DNA from: a virus
Direction: 5' to 3' (one strand)
IMG/VR virus record: IMGVR_UViG_3300050821_006074
Location: 1-26,291 of that record
DNA length: 26,291 bases
The position numbers and the translations under genes are program-made. Each line of letters starts with the position of its first letter. The first letter of the stretch is position 1. Shown here in pieces: positions 1 through 7,124 of this stretch. The notes below the pieces were generated by a model. That model was not told where the DNA came from and ran no database searches. It saw only the letters and a list, made by a program, of their open reading frames with translations.

Positions 1-52
1 AAATTATACCTATTTCTTCATTCTCGATAATTTATATAGTTATAACGTTTTA

Positions 53-436
53 TTAAGCTGCTGTAAAATGCACGATGAGTGTAACCGTTGCTCCAAGAAG
101 CGCTGTTGTAAGATTACTCAATATCAATGTCTTATTATTAGCTACGGTTTGCGCGACTGAACTGTTTTGTGGTGCCGGTTTTTGCACTTGGGATTCAATA
201 TCACGTAATCTACTTTGATTTTCACGATCATGTGCCGCTTGTATTGATTGCAAAAATGTTGCTTCTTCTTCAGGAGTAACATTTACGATCCTAATATCCT
301 GAGTAGCATAATGAGATTCAAGAATTGCAGGAGAATATGGTCGTAATTCAGGCGTGTTTGGCATAGTATTTGGTCGAGAATCAGACATACCTATAAGAAA
401 TAGGGGAGAGAATGTGAGAAATAGCATTTTATTCAT
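53..436 (-). CDS. small protein with signal-like N-terminus and C-terminal membrane segment
   Basis: A 127-residue protein with no family I recognise. The first 16 residues (MLFLTFSPLFLIG core) are hydrophobic like a signal or anchor. Residues about 55-90 are polar and rich in Glu, Gln and Arg. The C-terminus (about 104-124, LILSNLTTALLGATVTLIVHF) is a second membrane-spanning stretch. The start is supported by a strong GGAGGTG ribosome site seven bases upstream. It is the last gene in the window on the leftward virion operon. A role in lysis or in the virion membrane interface is possible, but nothing in the sequence decides it. Confidence 0.7.
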   Translation of the reverse strand: MNKMLFLTFSPLFLIGMSDSRPNTMPNTPELRPYSPAILESHYATQDIRIVNVTPEEEATFLQSIQAAHDRENQSRLRDIESQVQKPAPQNSSVAQTVANNKTLILSNLTTALLGATVTLIVHFTAA

Positions 437-490
437 ATAACACCTCCATAGTTATATAAATCATAACTCTCTGAGGTTTTAATAGATAGA

Positions 491-520
491 GTATAGAGGG
501 CAAGAAGCAACCCCCTATAC
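491..520 (-). terminator. hairpin in intergenic gap, possible weak terminator
   Basis: GTATAG-GGG and CCC-CTATAC form an imperfect stem around a loop of about 10 bases in the 96-bp gap between two leftward genes. Read leftward, it is followed by TCTATCTATTAAAA, which is only moderately U-rich. It could terminate or attenuate transcription, or process the message. Confidence 0.35.
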
Positions 521-534
521 CCAAAAGCAGTAGA

Positions 535-738
535 TTATTCTACCACTGATTCTTTTTTATTTTCAACACAATCAGAACAATCTTTTTGTTTAGCCAATGT
601 TGCAGATCGTAACTTACATGTAACCTCAGTTAGATCCTGCATATAAGCAATATTTTGAGCTTGAGAATCTTTAAGTTGCTCTTTAAGTGATTCTATCTCT
701 TTCTTACATGCGCCATTAAAATGAGAAAGTATATTCAT
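535..738 (-). CDS. small coiled-coil protein
   Basis: A 67-residue hypothetical protein. Residues about 12-50 have heptad-like spacing and many Glu, Lys and Gln residues, suggesting a short coiled coil. A C-x2-C pair (CSDC, about residues 54-57) lies near the C-terminus. Its ATG overlaps the stop of the scaffold-like gene in a TAATG arrangement, so translation is probably coupled. I do not recognise a family. Its position directly after the scaffold candidate suggests a virion assembly or accessory role, which is inference only. Confidence 0.6.
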   Translation of the reverse strand: MNILSHFNGACKKEIESLKEQLKDSQAQNIAYMQDLTEVTCKLRSATLAKQKDCSDCVENKKESVVE

Positions 739-1730
739 TAGTAACCCCTTCTAGACTGTGACATCTCCCTACGTAATTGTTCTTGTAGTTGTGGTGTCAG
801 ACCTTCAGAAAACATATTTGCTTTTGATAATGGAGTATCACCAGATTGAGTTGAAATTGCCGCAGGCGATAAACGAGGTTTATTTGCATTTTCTTGCATA
901 CGTTTACGCTCAGGCGTCATAGGAATTTCTTCTTTATGTATACCCAGATTCTTAATCATCGTATATGCGCTTACTGCTTTACTATAAAGATCGGGGTTAG
1001 AATTAAGCGAATTTGCTAATTCTGGGTAAGTATACGAAAGAAGATCTATATTATCTTTTGAAACAACTTTATCAAAATCAGAAAATTGAGCTTTGAGTTT
1101 AGACTCAGTCACGATGTTCTCAATTTGTTGCTTATAATCGCGTAATTCTTGTTGTTGCTGCTTGAAACTTTTCTTAATCTTATTAGCTACTTTACCATCT
1201 ACAAGATCATCATCATTCACATTGAAATCAAGATCTTCTTGTGTAGGCTGTTCAATTTTCATCTGTTGTTTTTGTGCTTGTTGATTGAAATTCTCACGTT
1301 CAATTAACTTACGCATCAGTTCTTGGTTTTCACGCTCAATACGTTCTTTAGCAGCTTTGAGTTCACTAAAAGATTCTGCTGGTGTCTTGCGGTGTGCCAT
1401 TGCCGGTGGAGTTTGAACTGGCGCTATCTCTTCTTGAACTTCTTCTTCGTGATCGTGATCATGTTCTTCAGAGTTCGAATCCGATTGGGGTTCCTGTTCA
1501 ACTTGTGTTTGTAATTGCCAATTTGGGTGTTGAGTAGGTTGTGAAACAGAGTAAGTTTGTTCCGGTTCAGGAGTAACCTGTCCTCGTGGCTGCGTGGTAG
1601 ACATCTTCGCTACGGGATTAATTTCTGGGTGAGGTACTATGACTCCAGCTTCTTGCATCATTTTATCTGCGTTCTTTTGCATGGCTTGCATTGCTGAATC
1701 TGAAACATGTGGTAGTGAATTGATATCCAT
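738..1730 (-). CDS. putative capsid scaffolding protein
   Basis: A 330-residue acidic, low-complexity protein. Residues 1-110 are disordered and rich in Pro, Gln and Glu, including an HDHDHEEE tract near 90. Residues about 115-160 and 180-215 look like long charged coiled coils. The C-terminal third has a helical region (FSDFDKVVSKDNI, YPELANSL, then AYTMIKNLGI) of a kind common in podovirus scaffold-like proteins, and a basic tail ending MSQSRRGY. An AGGAG ribosome site precedes the ATG, which overlaps the upstream stop. In P22-like phages the scaffold lies between portal and coat genes, which fits here if the coat gene is beyond the left end. The call rests on composition, length and position, not on a diagnostic motif. 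Confidence 0.55.
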   Translation of the reverse strand: MDINSLPHVSDSAMQAMQKNADKMMQEAGVIVPHPEINPVAKMSTTQPRGQVTPEPEQTYSVSQPTQHPNWQLQTQVEQEPQSDSNSEEHDHDHEEEVQEEIAPVQTPPAMAHRKTPAESFSELKAAKERIERENQELMRKLIERENFNQQAQKQQMKIEQPTQEDLDFNVNDDDLVDGKVANKIKKSFKQQQQELRDYKQQIENIVTESKLKAQFSDFDKVVSKDNIDLLSYTYPELANSLNSNPDLYSKAVSAYTMIKNLGIHKEEIPMTPERKRMQENANKPRLSPAAISTQSGDTPLSKANMFSEGLTPQLQEQLRREMSQSRRGY

Positions 1731-2236
1731 TAGGCTCCTAATATTATTTTTTTATCGTCTAGTAATACTGAATCTACTTTTTCACCATTAAATTTCTTCA
1801 TGAGTCTCCATAGATCTCCACGAGCATACATGGCGCAATAGTTAAGAAGTTGCTGTTCTGATGCATGCACTTGCTTAAAGTTCTCTAAAAGATGAATGAT
1901 TGCATCCTCTGGGGGCAATACCCAGATAAGGTCTATGCGACCATCTCCTTGTCTATATTTAAACAGCGTTTGATCTGGAGCAGGCTGAGGACAAGCTTTA
2001 TGCACAATCATAATATGCGGCCGGAAGGCTTGCTGAAGAACACGCTCATGTTTTTGAAGAACCTCAATATAGAAATCTTCTTTAGTATATTGGCATTGTT
2101 CATCTATGGTGCGCATGAGTTTAGGCATATAATCTTCGCACATGGCGGCGGCAAGCTCCATTACGGGTATATTACCTGTTTCTTTATTAGTGGCATTATC
2201 GATTATCTGCTGACCAACGGTCTTTTTTACAGTCAT
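1730..2236 (-). CDS. conserved-looking hypothetical protein before scaffold
   Basis: A 168-residue soluble protein with no signal or membrane segment. It mixes helical segments (MELAAAMCEDYMPKL, about 26-40; LLNYCAMYARGDLWRLM, about 130-146) with a central part holding HIMIVHKACPQP and DLIWVLPPEDAI. I do not recognise the family. It starts after a terminator-like hairpin with an AGAGAG ribosome site, and its stop overlaps the ATG of the scaffold candidate, so the two are likely co-translated. A structural or assembly role is inferred from position. Confidence 0.65.
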   Translation of the reverse strand: MTVKKTVGQQIIDNATNKETGNIPVMELAAAMCEDYMPKLMRTIDEQCQYTKEDFYIEVLQKHERVLQQAFRPHIMIVHKACPQPAPDQTLFKYRQGDGRIDLIWVLPPEDAIIHLLENFKQVHASEQQLLNYCAMYARGDLWRLMKKFNGEKVDSVLLDDKKIILGA

Positions 2237-2283
2237 ACTCTCTTTCGGGGATAAGATTATGACGGTATATTAGCACGATGTAG

Positions 2284-2322
2284 ATATAAATAGAAACCCA
2301 CATGATTTTTAGGCCATGTGGG
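2284..2322 (-). terminator. intrinsic terminator, leftward
   Basis: CCCACATG (2297-2304) pairs with CATGTGGG (2315-2322) in an 8-bp stem with a 10-base loop. Read leftward, it is followed by TTTCTATTTATAT. It lies between the lysine-rich mini-genes and the 168-residue gene, splitting the virion operon. Leakiness is likely because no clear strong promoter follows it. Confidence 0.55.
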
Positions 2323-2349
2323 AAAGTAATAAAGAGAGGAAAATAGAAT

Positions 2350-2544
2350 CTATTTCTTCTTGCGAGATTTCTTTTTAGATTGACCGCTTTCTGAAAGACC
2401 GATAGCAATAGCTTGCTTAGGGTTGTTCACAATAGGACCTTTTTTGGATCCACTACGAAGTTCACCTTCTTTAAACTTATGCATTTCTTCTTTCATGCGT
2501 TTCTTTTTAGCCTTTTTAGGCGCTGATTTAGTTAAGATGGGCAT
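2350..2544 (-). CDS. DUF6496-like lysine-rich small protein
   Basis: A 64-residue, strongly basic protein. The core (MKEEMHKFKEGELRSGSKKG, then NNPKQAIAIGLSESG) matches the pattern I know as DUF6496, a short family in phages and bacteria with no established function. Both ends are runs of Lys (KKAKKKR and KKKSRKKK). Its ATG overlaps the stop of the preceding basic protein (TAATG). It belongs to a trio of tandem lysine-rich mini-genes. DNA or RNA binding is plausible from charge but unproven. Confidence 0.7.
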   Translation of the reverse strand: MPILTKSAPKKAKKKRMKEEMHKFKEGELRSGSKKGPIVNNPKQAIAIGLSESGQSKKKSRKKK

Positions 2545-2735
2545 TATTTGCCTTTCTTCTTACGAAGTTTACCCAGCGTTTCGGCCAAGCGAGCACGTTT
2601 ACCTTCTTTTCCGCCAGCTTTTTCAGCTTTTTTAAGCTTAGCTTTAGGAATTTTCTTACCTTCTGGAATATGTAGTTCTTCGTGAAGGGCGCCAGGCTTC
2701 TTTATAGCGTCGGCTATCCAATTCTTCTTTGCCAT
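2544..2735 (-). CDS. small basic protein, WIADAIKKPGAL type
   Basis: A 63-residue basic protein starting MAKKNWIADAIKKPGALHEE and ending with Lys/Arg-rich helices (GKEGKRARLAETLGKLRKKK). The W-I-x-x-A-I-K-K-P-G-A-L opening recurs in phage and bacterial mini-proteins of unknown function; I know no accepted name for it. Start and stop both overlap neighbours as TAATG. The charge suggests nucleic-acid contact, for example inside the capsid, but this is inference. Confidence 0.65.
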   Translation of the reverse strand: MAKKNWIADAIKKPGALHEELHIPEGKKIPKAKLKKAEKAGGKEGKRARLAETLGKLRKKKGK

Positions 2736-2848
2736 TACTTACATCCGCAATCGCTATGTTTTTTCATAGGCATTTTAGATTTTTTATCTTTTTTTTCTAC
2801 TTTTTCGATCTTAACGATCTTTTCTTTTTTGATCATTGGTTTTTTCAT
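2735..2848 (-). CDS. 37-residue lysine-rich mini-protein
   Basis: An ORF of 37 codons plus stop that fills the gap between its neighbours. The ATG lies just after the preceding stop (TAATATG) and its own stop overlaps the next ATG (TAATG). Fifteen of 37 residues are Lys, alternating with Glu and hydrophobics (KIVKIEKVEKKDKK), and it ends in DCGCK, a possible metal or disulfide tail. The exact fit in a chain of coupled genes argues that it is translated. Function is unknown. Confidence 0.6.
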   Translation of the reverse strand: MKKPMIKKEKIVKIEKVEKKDKKSKMPMKKHSDCGCK

Positions 2849-2849
2849 A

Positions 2850-3077
2850 TTATTCCCAATCGCTATCTAATTTTTTACCGGTGTTTTGATTATACATTGC
2901 TAAGCGCTCTGGGTATTCCCATGCGTTAAATTGCTTATTAATAACTTTTCCCGAAAGATTCGCCATCGCATTTGGATCTTCTTGGATTCTGCGCGAGTCC
3001 ATAAGTTCCTGCTTGCGGCGCGGGTCTACATTATCAATCGGATCAATGTAATTACCAGCGTATGCTTTAAATTTCAT
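2850..3077 (-). CDS. small virion-operon protein, RRxQE-ANL family copy 1
   Basis: A 75-residue protein. I chose the ATG at 3077 rather than a longer form because AGGAG precedes it by five bases and the longer form would overrun the neighbour. It contains DPRRKQELMDSRRIQEDPNA then MANLSGKVI, matching the pattern RR-QE-x2-D-x3-I-x-ED-x2-A-x-ANL shared with the gene at 3299-3556. I recall similar short proteins beside portal genes of uncultured phages but know no function. The product is soluble and charged, with no membrane segment. Confidence 0.65.
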   Translation of the reverse strand: MKFKAYAGNYIDPIDNVDPRRKQELMDSRRIQEDPNAMANLSGKVINKQFNAWEYPERLAMYNQNTGKKLDSDWE

Positions 3078-3135
3078 AGTATCTCCTATGGAGCGGGGCA
3101 CCACAATTGGCACCCCATCACCAGAAATATCAGTA

Positions 3136-3288
3136 TTAACGAACAAGTCGCGTATCTTCGTAAGCCAATCGGCGTTCGAGATCATCTTGCTTCTTACCAC
3201 CTTGGTAGATGAAATTTTGGGGTTTTCCCAACACTTTCCATGCTACTTTGGTTCCTACATTCTTTGGGTCTCGGGGCATCGCAGCCAT
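3136..3288 (-). CDS. 50-residue basic protein
   Basis: The ATG at 3288 follows an AAGGGGAT ribosome site, giving a 50-residue product (MAAMPRDPKNVGTKVAWKVL at the start, then GKPQNFIYQGGKKQDDLERR). It is basic at the start and mixed-charge at the end. No family is recognised. It sits between the two related RRxQE-ANL genes in the same orientation, followed by a 58-bp gap before the next start. Confidence 0.6.
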   Translation of the reverse strand: MAAMPRDPKNVGTKVAWKVLGKPQNFIYQGGKKQDDLERRLAYEDTRLVR

Positions 3289-3298
3289 TATAATCCCC

Positions 3299-3556
3299 TT
3301 AGTATTTGTGCGGATTGAAGGTTTTACGACGTTGTGAGTCATCGCCATTCATTTGCTTGTCAACCCCATTTATTGTGTCATCAAGATCTTCTGGCATGTA
3401 AGGGCCAGTTCTTGGATAAGCTTTAATCATCACTTCTTGTGGAAGATTAGCAATAGCTGAACGATCTTCGCGGATCATTCCACCATCTTGCATTTCTTGT
3501 GTACGACGACCTTCCATGCCCTCATACATTCCATCTGAATAATGTCTTTTTGCCAT
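3299..3556 (-). CDS. small virion-operon protein, RRxQE-ANL family copy 2
   Basis: An 85-residue protein with AGGAG five bases before the ATG. It contains RRTQEMQDGGMIREDRSAIA then NLPQEVMIKAYPRTG, and later DLDDTINGVDKQM. The first block matches the gene at 2850-3077, so the two are probably diverged paralogues. It is acidic to neutral, with no signal or membrane segment. Position downstream of the portal suggests a minor structural or assembly protein; function is unknown. Confidence 0.7.
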   Translation of the reverse strand: MAKRHYSDGMYEGMEGRRTQEMQDGGMIREDRSAIANLPQEVMIKAYPRTGPYMPEDLDDTINGVDKQMNGDDSQRRKTFNPHKY

Positions 3557-3606
3557 AGTGGCTCCTAGTTACTGCAAACACCCATATGGGCTGCAAGGGT
3601 AGTCCT

Positions 3607-4116
3607 CTAACTATCTTTAGAGTTCTCGGCTATCTTACCATCATGTAGTTGTTGCTCAAAATATTTTCTTCTCTCGATAAAATTGTGGTAGGGGGAAACA
3701 CAATGTTTAATCCCACATCGTTGGTTAAGCGTATCTTTTCTCGTCAAAGGGGAATGAAATAACTCATAAGTGATTCTATGGGGCGCCCTTAAAGAAAATG
3801 ATCGTACAGCTGTAGGAGCCGGAGTCCCATTTGGTCTAAGAGACCCCGTCCAGGTCCAACATTCTGTCAAAGAATTATAATTATTTACGTGGCAACCTAT
3901 ATAACATATCTCAGAACACCACGCTCCACTTATTCCATGATTTCTAAAGATTAATTTACCACAAATAATACATGGGAATTCTTTTATTCTTCCCGATTTT
4001 CTACACCATGCAGTAAAATTTGCATTCATACATTTTCTACATATATTATGACGCATTTTATTAGCAGTTGTTAACGGGTCATTGCACTTACTGCAATTAG
4101 TTTTCTTTATTTTCAT
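3607..4116 (-). CDS. HNH-type homing endonuclease-like protein with zinc ribbons
   Basis: A 169-residue protein. I chose the ATG at 4116. N-terminal Cys pairs (CSKC, then ICRKC, CIIC and WCSEIC) suggest treble-clef or zinc-ribbon modules over residues 1-70. The second half has CWTWTGSLRPNG, then HRITYELFH, then LNQRCGIKHCVSPYHNF. This layout matches free-standing phage HNH endonucleases, where the consensus is H-x-C-x4-C-(V/I)-N-P-x-H. Here the first His is replaced by Gln (NQRC) and the Asn by Ser, so activity is uncertain. The gene is bracketed by a 20-bp exact repeat, and its last 17 codons look like the captured tail of the neighbouring gene. Confidence 0.7.
   Translation of the reverse strand: MKIKKTNCSKCNDPLTTANKMRHNICRKCMNANFTAWCRKSGRIKEFPCIICGKLIFRNHGISGAWCSEICYIGCHVNNYNSLTECWTWTGSLRPNGTPAPTAVRSFSLRAPHRITYELFHSPLTRKDTLNQRCGIKHCVSPYHNFIERRKYFEQQLHDGKIAENSKDS
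3641..3660. repeat. 20-bp direct repeat, left copy, flanking HNH gene
   Basis: Identical to 4113-4132. Read leftward, both copies encode FEQQLH in the same frame of the 200-residue gene. This copy now lies within the 3' end of the HNH ORF. Confidence 0.9.
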
Positions 4117-4699
4117 GTAGTTGTTGCTCAAACTTTTTTGCTATAAATTCTTGGAACTTCTCTGGCGTCATATCAGGGCGTTGTGCATGGACATACTGTG
4201 AACTTAGATCAACTGCACGTTCGCGTGGAGCATCTGGGTCTTCTACGAGCGCGTAAACTTGGTCAGCAGTAATAGGTTCTTGTTGTTCCCATTTTGTAAG
4301 ATATTGTTCATCAAAAGATAAAATCATATGCCATTTAGTGCTCAGTTTTTTTTTAATCACTGAGTTAAGTGAATCTTTAAGGCAATCAGAAAGTAAAAGC
4401 TTTATGAACTTCTTCTTCTCGCGTTCATGTTGTTTCTGTTCTTCTTTAGTAGTTGGTGGCGTAAATTTATATTTTCTATCTTTGTAATCTATATCAAAGC
4501 CAATATGCATAAGAGATAGATTCTTATCAAGTGTTTCGTAAACTGACTCGATGCCGTCTTGTATATAATTAACATATTCTTCAAGAAGAGAAGAGTTCCT
4601 GTCGGGAAACTTTTCAAGTAATTCTTCATCGGTGAAATTGGGTGCCAATCTTTTTCTAACTTCTGAGGGCTTAAAAAATGAGGTTGTATTATTTTCCAT
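4097..4699 (-). CDS. hypothetical protein with C-terminus replaced by HNH insertion
   Basis: A 200-residue charged, helical protein with no family I recognise. It begins MENNTTSFFKPSEVRKRLAP and has Lys/Glu-rich helices around residues 80-100 and a WEQQEPITADQVYALVEDPD stretch near 137-156. It ends FEQQLHENKEN. An alternative ending, FEQQLHDGKIAENSKDS, survives at the far end of the inserted HNH ORF in the matching frame, so the original gene was probably about six residues longer. It lies just downstream of the portal, so a virion or assembly role is likely. Confidence 0.7.
   Translation of the reverse strand: MENNTTSFFKPSEVRKRLAPNFTDEELLEKFPDRNSSLLEEYVNYIQDGIESVYETLDKNLSLMHIGFDIDYKDRKYKFTPPTTKEEQKQHEREKKKFIKLLLSDCLKDSLNSVIKKKLSTKWHMILSFDEQYLTKWEQQEPITADQVYALVEDPDAPRERAVDLSSQYVHAQRPDMTPEKFQEFIAKKFEQQLHENKEN
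4113..4132. repeat. 20-bp direct repeat, right copy, flanking HNH gene
   Basis: Identical to 3641-3660, with 472 bp between copy starts. This copy lies at the 3' end of the 200-residue gene and contains the ATG of the HNH gene. The pattern fits insertion with duplication of a short target or template segment. Confidence 0.9.
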
Positions 4700-4725
4700 A
4701 AGTTCTTTCGGGTGAACTACTTAAT

Positions 4726-4911
4726 TCAAGAGGCTTGTTGAGATGCCGGCGAGGCTGAAACTGCTGGAGATGCTACTGCTGGAGCAACTGCTTGATTCTT
4801 GAAGACTGATTCTCCTAAAGAGATTAAATTCTCTGTAAGCGAAATGAATTCGTCAATGTTCTGTGCGTTGATATTTGAGGCTATCGACTCAATTAATTGT
4901 AAGAATGCCAT
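4726..4911 (-). CDS. small Ala-rich protein after portal
   Basis: A 61-residue protein. Residues 1-38 form an amphipathic helical region (MAFLQLIESIASNINAQNID), and the tail is low-complexity Ala/Ser/Pro/Val. A strong AGGAGATACC ribosome site precedes the ATG, and the gene lies 15 bp after the portal stop. No family is recognised. Confidence 0.6.
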   Translation of the reverse strand: MAFLQLIESIASNINAQNIDEFISLTENLISLGESVFKNQAVAPAVASPAVSASPASQQAS

Positions 4912-4926
4912 GGTATCTCCTAAGGG

Positions 4927-6987
4927 TTAGATGGCAGCCGCCGTTGGTTGCATCGGTTGGGCTGCCGGAGTAGTGATATTTTCTTTTTCTTCTGCTACTG
5001 AGTTTGCTTTCATTGCATTCGATAATGTCAGTAACTTTTCAATATTGGCGATGTCGAGCGAATCAAGCTCCTTAAGTGCTTTGACAAGATTAAGGAAGCC
5101 GATATCTTCGTCTTTAACCGCTTGAGCCCTACGCTCTTCCGCCAGCGCCTGATTCTCTTGAACACGAGACATTCTTTCAACGCCAAGTCCTTCATCTGCA
5201 ATAGAGCGAGCTTTAGCGAGTTGGGTATCAGCTTGAATCTTCTCCATTTGGACTTGCATTTGAATTTGTTGCATCTGTGCTTGTTTCTGCTCATCTTGCT
5301 TAATAGCATCAATAAGTTCTTTCTTATTAGTGATAGTACAGGCATCAAGCAATACGGAATTTGGAACCGGAACATTGAGTTCACGTAATTGTACAAGTTG
5401 TGCAAATTGCATCTGTTTTTGCGTAGTAGTGTTGAGGCCTTCCTCAACTGCTGCCCCATATTTACCAAATGCTTTTTGATAGAACTGTGCCGTGGGTTCT
5501 GCACCTTCTAAGATCTTCTTAACTTTACCGGGCATGTAATTAGCTTGGATGATATCTAAAATGACATTACCAAGCAGTTTCTGTGCAAAGTCTAAGTTAT
5601 CAAAAAGAACTTGGAGTGTAGTAAGACCTGCGCCTTGCCTAAGCATAGATAATATACCAGCTTTATCATCAATGGCTGCACCCAATAATTCCTCGTTAAC
5701 GCCACTGATCTTCATAATTTCATCAGCAAGAATTTTTGAAAGCTCAATCATCGATGGTGGTACTTGAGCCGGATCAATGCGTTCAACATCGGTCATCAAT
5801 GCGTCATCTTTAAGTGCAAGACCACGCCCCTGTCCCGTTAAGAATATATCCTTAGGATTGACGAGCGCGTTTTCTTTGTATTTAAACCCAGAGTTTATTT
5901 GAGACTCCAAAATATCAAGCTCAATTGCTTTACGCCTATTGTAAAGATATTGCGCATCGCGAAGTCCGCGAACGACCCCACAGACTCGATAAGGCATGTA
6001 GGGCATTTGCGGATTGTAGTACGAAAACACTGGAACGAATGGATATTTATCGATACCTAATGGATTTGGCCCATGGTAGAAAACTTTATTCTCAATAACA
6101 ATAGCTAATCTGACAGTTGGAATAGATTGCTTGATAACTGAAACCGTAGGATACATTTGAAGATAAAGTTTCAATGCCTCTTCATCTTTTCCAGTCCATT
6201 CCATAGATTCACCAGTTTCAGAATCAATCAACATTCGTTGTTCCCTGAAATCTTGGTACCAGAATTCGTCATAAGTAAGAAGATTATTTACTGACCAAGA
6301 ATAGCTCTCAGGCATAAATTGAAATTTGCCATCACGGCCAGAGCCTGAATCGTGTGTCATGAGACCAAGTATCTCATCTTCATATTGTGGCAATATAGAT
6401 ATAATTTGGCGCTTATTCATGAATTGTCTGCGTAAGACACCGCGACAGTCAGAAAGATCCATCTTACGGAAATAGGGATCAATTAAGAAGCTATTGTAAT
6501 CACAGTTATCAACTTTAATATTCCCTGAAACCGGATCACTTCGAAGATCGTTCCATACATATAATAAATTCATACCAGTTACTAAAGATCCATGGAAAGA
6601 TTTAGAAATAGTTTCTCCAAGTCCTTCGTTGCGGTCTATATGCATGAATATTTTAGTGAATTGATCTGCCGTTTCTGCATCACCATTTTCTATGGGAGTA
6701 GCGATAGTGGATTTCCGGTTTCTGCGTTGATAACCAGATATCATATTTATTACGGGTTTTATTCTATTGAAATTGAATTGACGCCTGCGATTTGCGGGTA
6801 AATTACCATAAAGATCATTGAAGAATGACTGGTCTCCTGCCTCGTATCGAGTGTCTGTATCGGCTTCTTGCCAAAATGCCTGGTTAATCGTTACAGATTC
6901 GGCATAAAATGTCTGAATACGCGCAAGAATGGACTTATCATCGCTATTTTGCTGTAGATACTCAGGCCCTAATTGGGGAAATATCAT
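4927..6987 (-). CDS. phage portal protein, P22-like
   Basis: A 686-residue protein that would form the dodecameric portal ring through which DNA is packaged. I start it at the ATG at 6987 (MIFPQLGPEYLQQ) because AGGAGAG precedes it; an in-frame upstream extension of 17 codons runs into a hairpin. The N-terminal half has the pattern of P22-type portals: a helix with FYAESVTINQAFWQEADTDT, then RRQFNFNRIKPVINMISGYQ and RRNRKSTIATP, then a wing region with DYNSFLIDPYFRKMDLSDC. Residues about 560-650 are a Gln/Lys/Glu-rich coiled coil (QQIQMQVQMEKIQADTQLAK), and the tail is Ala/Pro-rich. The length suits P22-like portals (about 700). It is the first gene of the leftward virion operon. Confidence 0.88.
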   Translation of the reverse strand: MIFPQLGPEYLQQNSDDKSILARIQTFYAESVTINQAFWQEADTDTRYEAGDQSFFNDLYGNLPANRRRQFNFNRIKPVINMISGYQRRNRKSTIATPIENGDAETADQFTKIFMHIDRNEGLGETISKSFHGSLVTGMNLLYVWNDLRSDPVSGNIKVDNCDYNSFLIDPYFRKMDLSDCRGVLRRQFMNKRQIISILPQYEDEILGLMTHDSGSGRDGKFQFMPESYSWSVNNLLTYDEFWYQDFREQRMLIDSETGESMEWTGKDEEALKLYLQMYPTVSVIKQSIPTVRLAIVIENKVFYHGPNPLGIDKYPFVPVFSYYNPQMPYMPYRVCGVVRGLRDAQYLYNRRKAIELDILESQINSGFKYKENALVNPKDIFLTGQGRGLALKDDALMTDVERIDPAQVPPSMIELSKILADEIMKISGVNEELLGAAIDDKAGILSMLRQGAGLTTLQVLFDNLDFAQKLLGNVILDIIQANYMPGKVKKILEGAEPTAQFYQKAFGKYGAAVEEGLNTTTQKQMQFAQLVQLRELNVPVPNSVLLDACTITNKKELIDAIKQDEQKQAQMQQIQMQVQMEKIQADTQLAKARSIADEGLGVERMSRVQENQALAEERRAQAVKDEDIGFLNLVKALKELDSLDIANIEKLLTLSNAMKANSVAEEKENITTPAAQPMQPTAAAI

Positions 6988-7009
6988 TACTACTCTCCTG
7001 TTTTTTATA

Positions 7010-7050
7010 TCCAGGTGGGGAAAAAGGATAGGGGACAAACCCCACCTGGA
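7010..7050 (-). promoter_or_regulatory. GC-rich leader hairpin before portal
   Basis: TCCAGGTGGGG (7010-7020) and CCCCACCTGGA (7040-7050) form a perfect 11-bp stem with a 19-base loop. Read leftward, it lies between the proposed promoter and the portal ribosome site, ending about 10 bases before AGGAGAG. There is no U-tract, so it does not look like an intrinsic terminator. It may stabilise the message or modulate portal translation. Confidence 0.6.
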
Positions 7051-7063
7051 TTAATTAACAGCT

Positions 7064-7092
7064 AGTGTAGATTTATGTAGATTTAGAAGCAA
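7064..7092 (-). promoter_or_regulatory. candidate promoter for the portal operon
   Basis: Read leftward, TTGCTT (complement of 7087-7092) and TACACT (complement of 7064-7069) are separated by 17 bases, a sigma-70-like arrangement. The 11-mer ATCTACACTAG around the -10 box also occurs upstream of the RusA gene (14455-14465). This suggests a shared late-operon element. Confidence 0.4.
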
Positions 7093-7124
7093 GTATTTGT
7101 TATCATTTAGGAACCAGAAATAAC

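Noticed and set aside
1892-2254. A 120-residue plus-strand ORF opposite the pre-scaffold gene.
   Set aside because: It lies wholly opposite a well-supported gene with good start and stop coupling, and its sequence looks like an antisense shadow.
2850-3200. Longer form of the small protein starting at 3200.
   Set aside because: The ATG at 3077 has AGGAG at ideal spacing, and the longer form would overlap the 50-residue gene by 65 bp.
6988-7038. Longer start for the portal gene.
   Set aside because: The extension runs through the 11-bp hairpin and lacks a ribosome site, while the ATG at 6987 has AGGAGAG.
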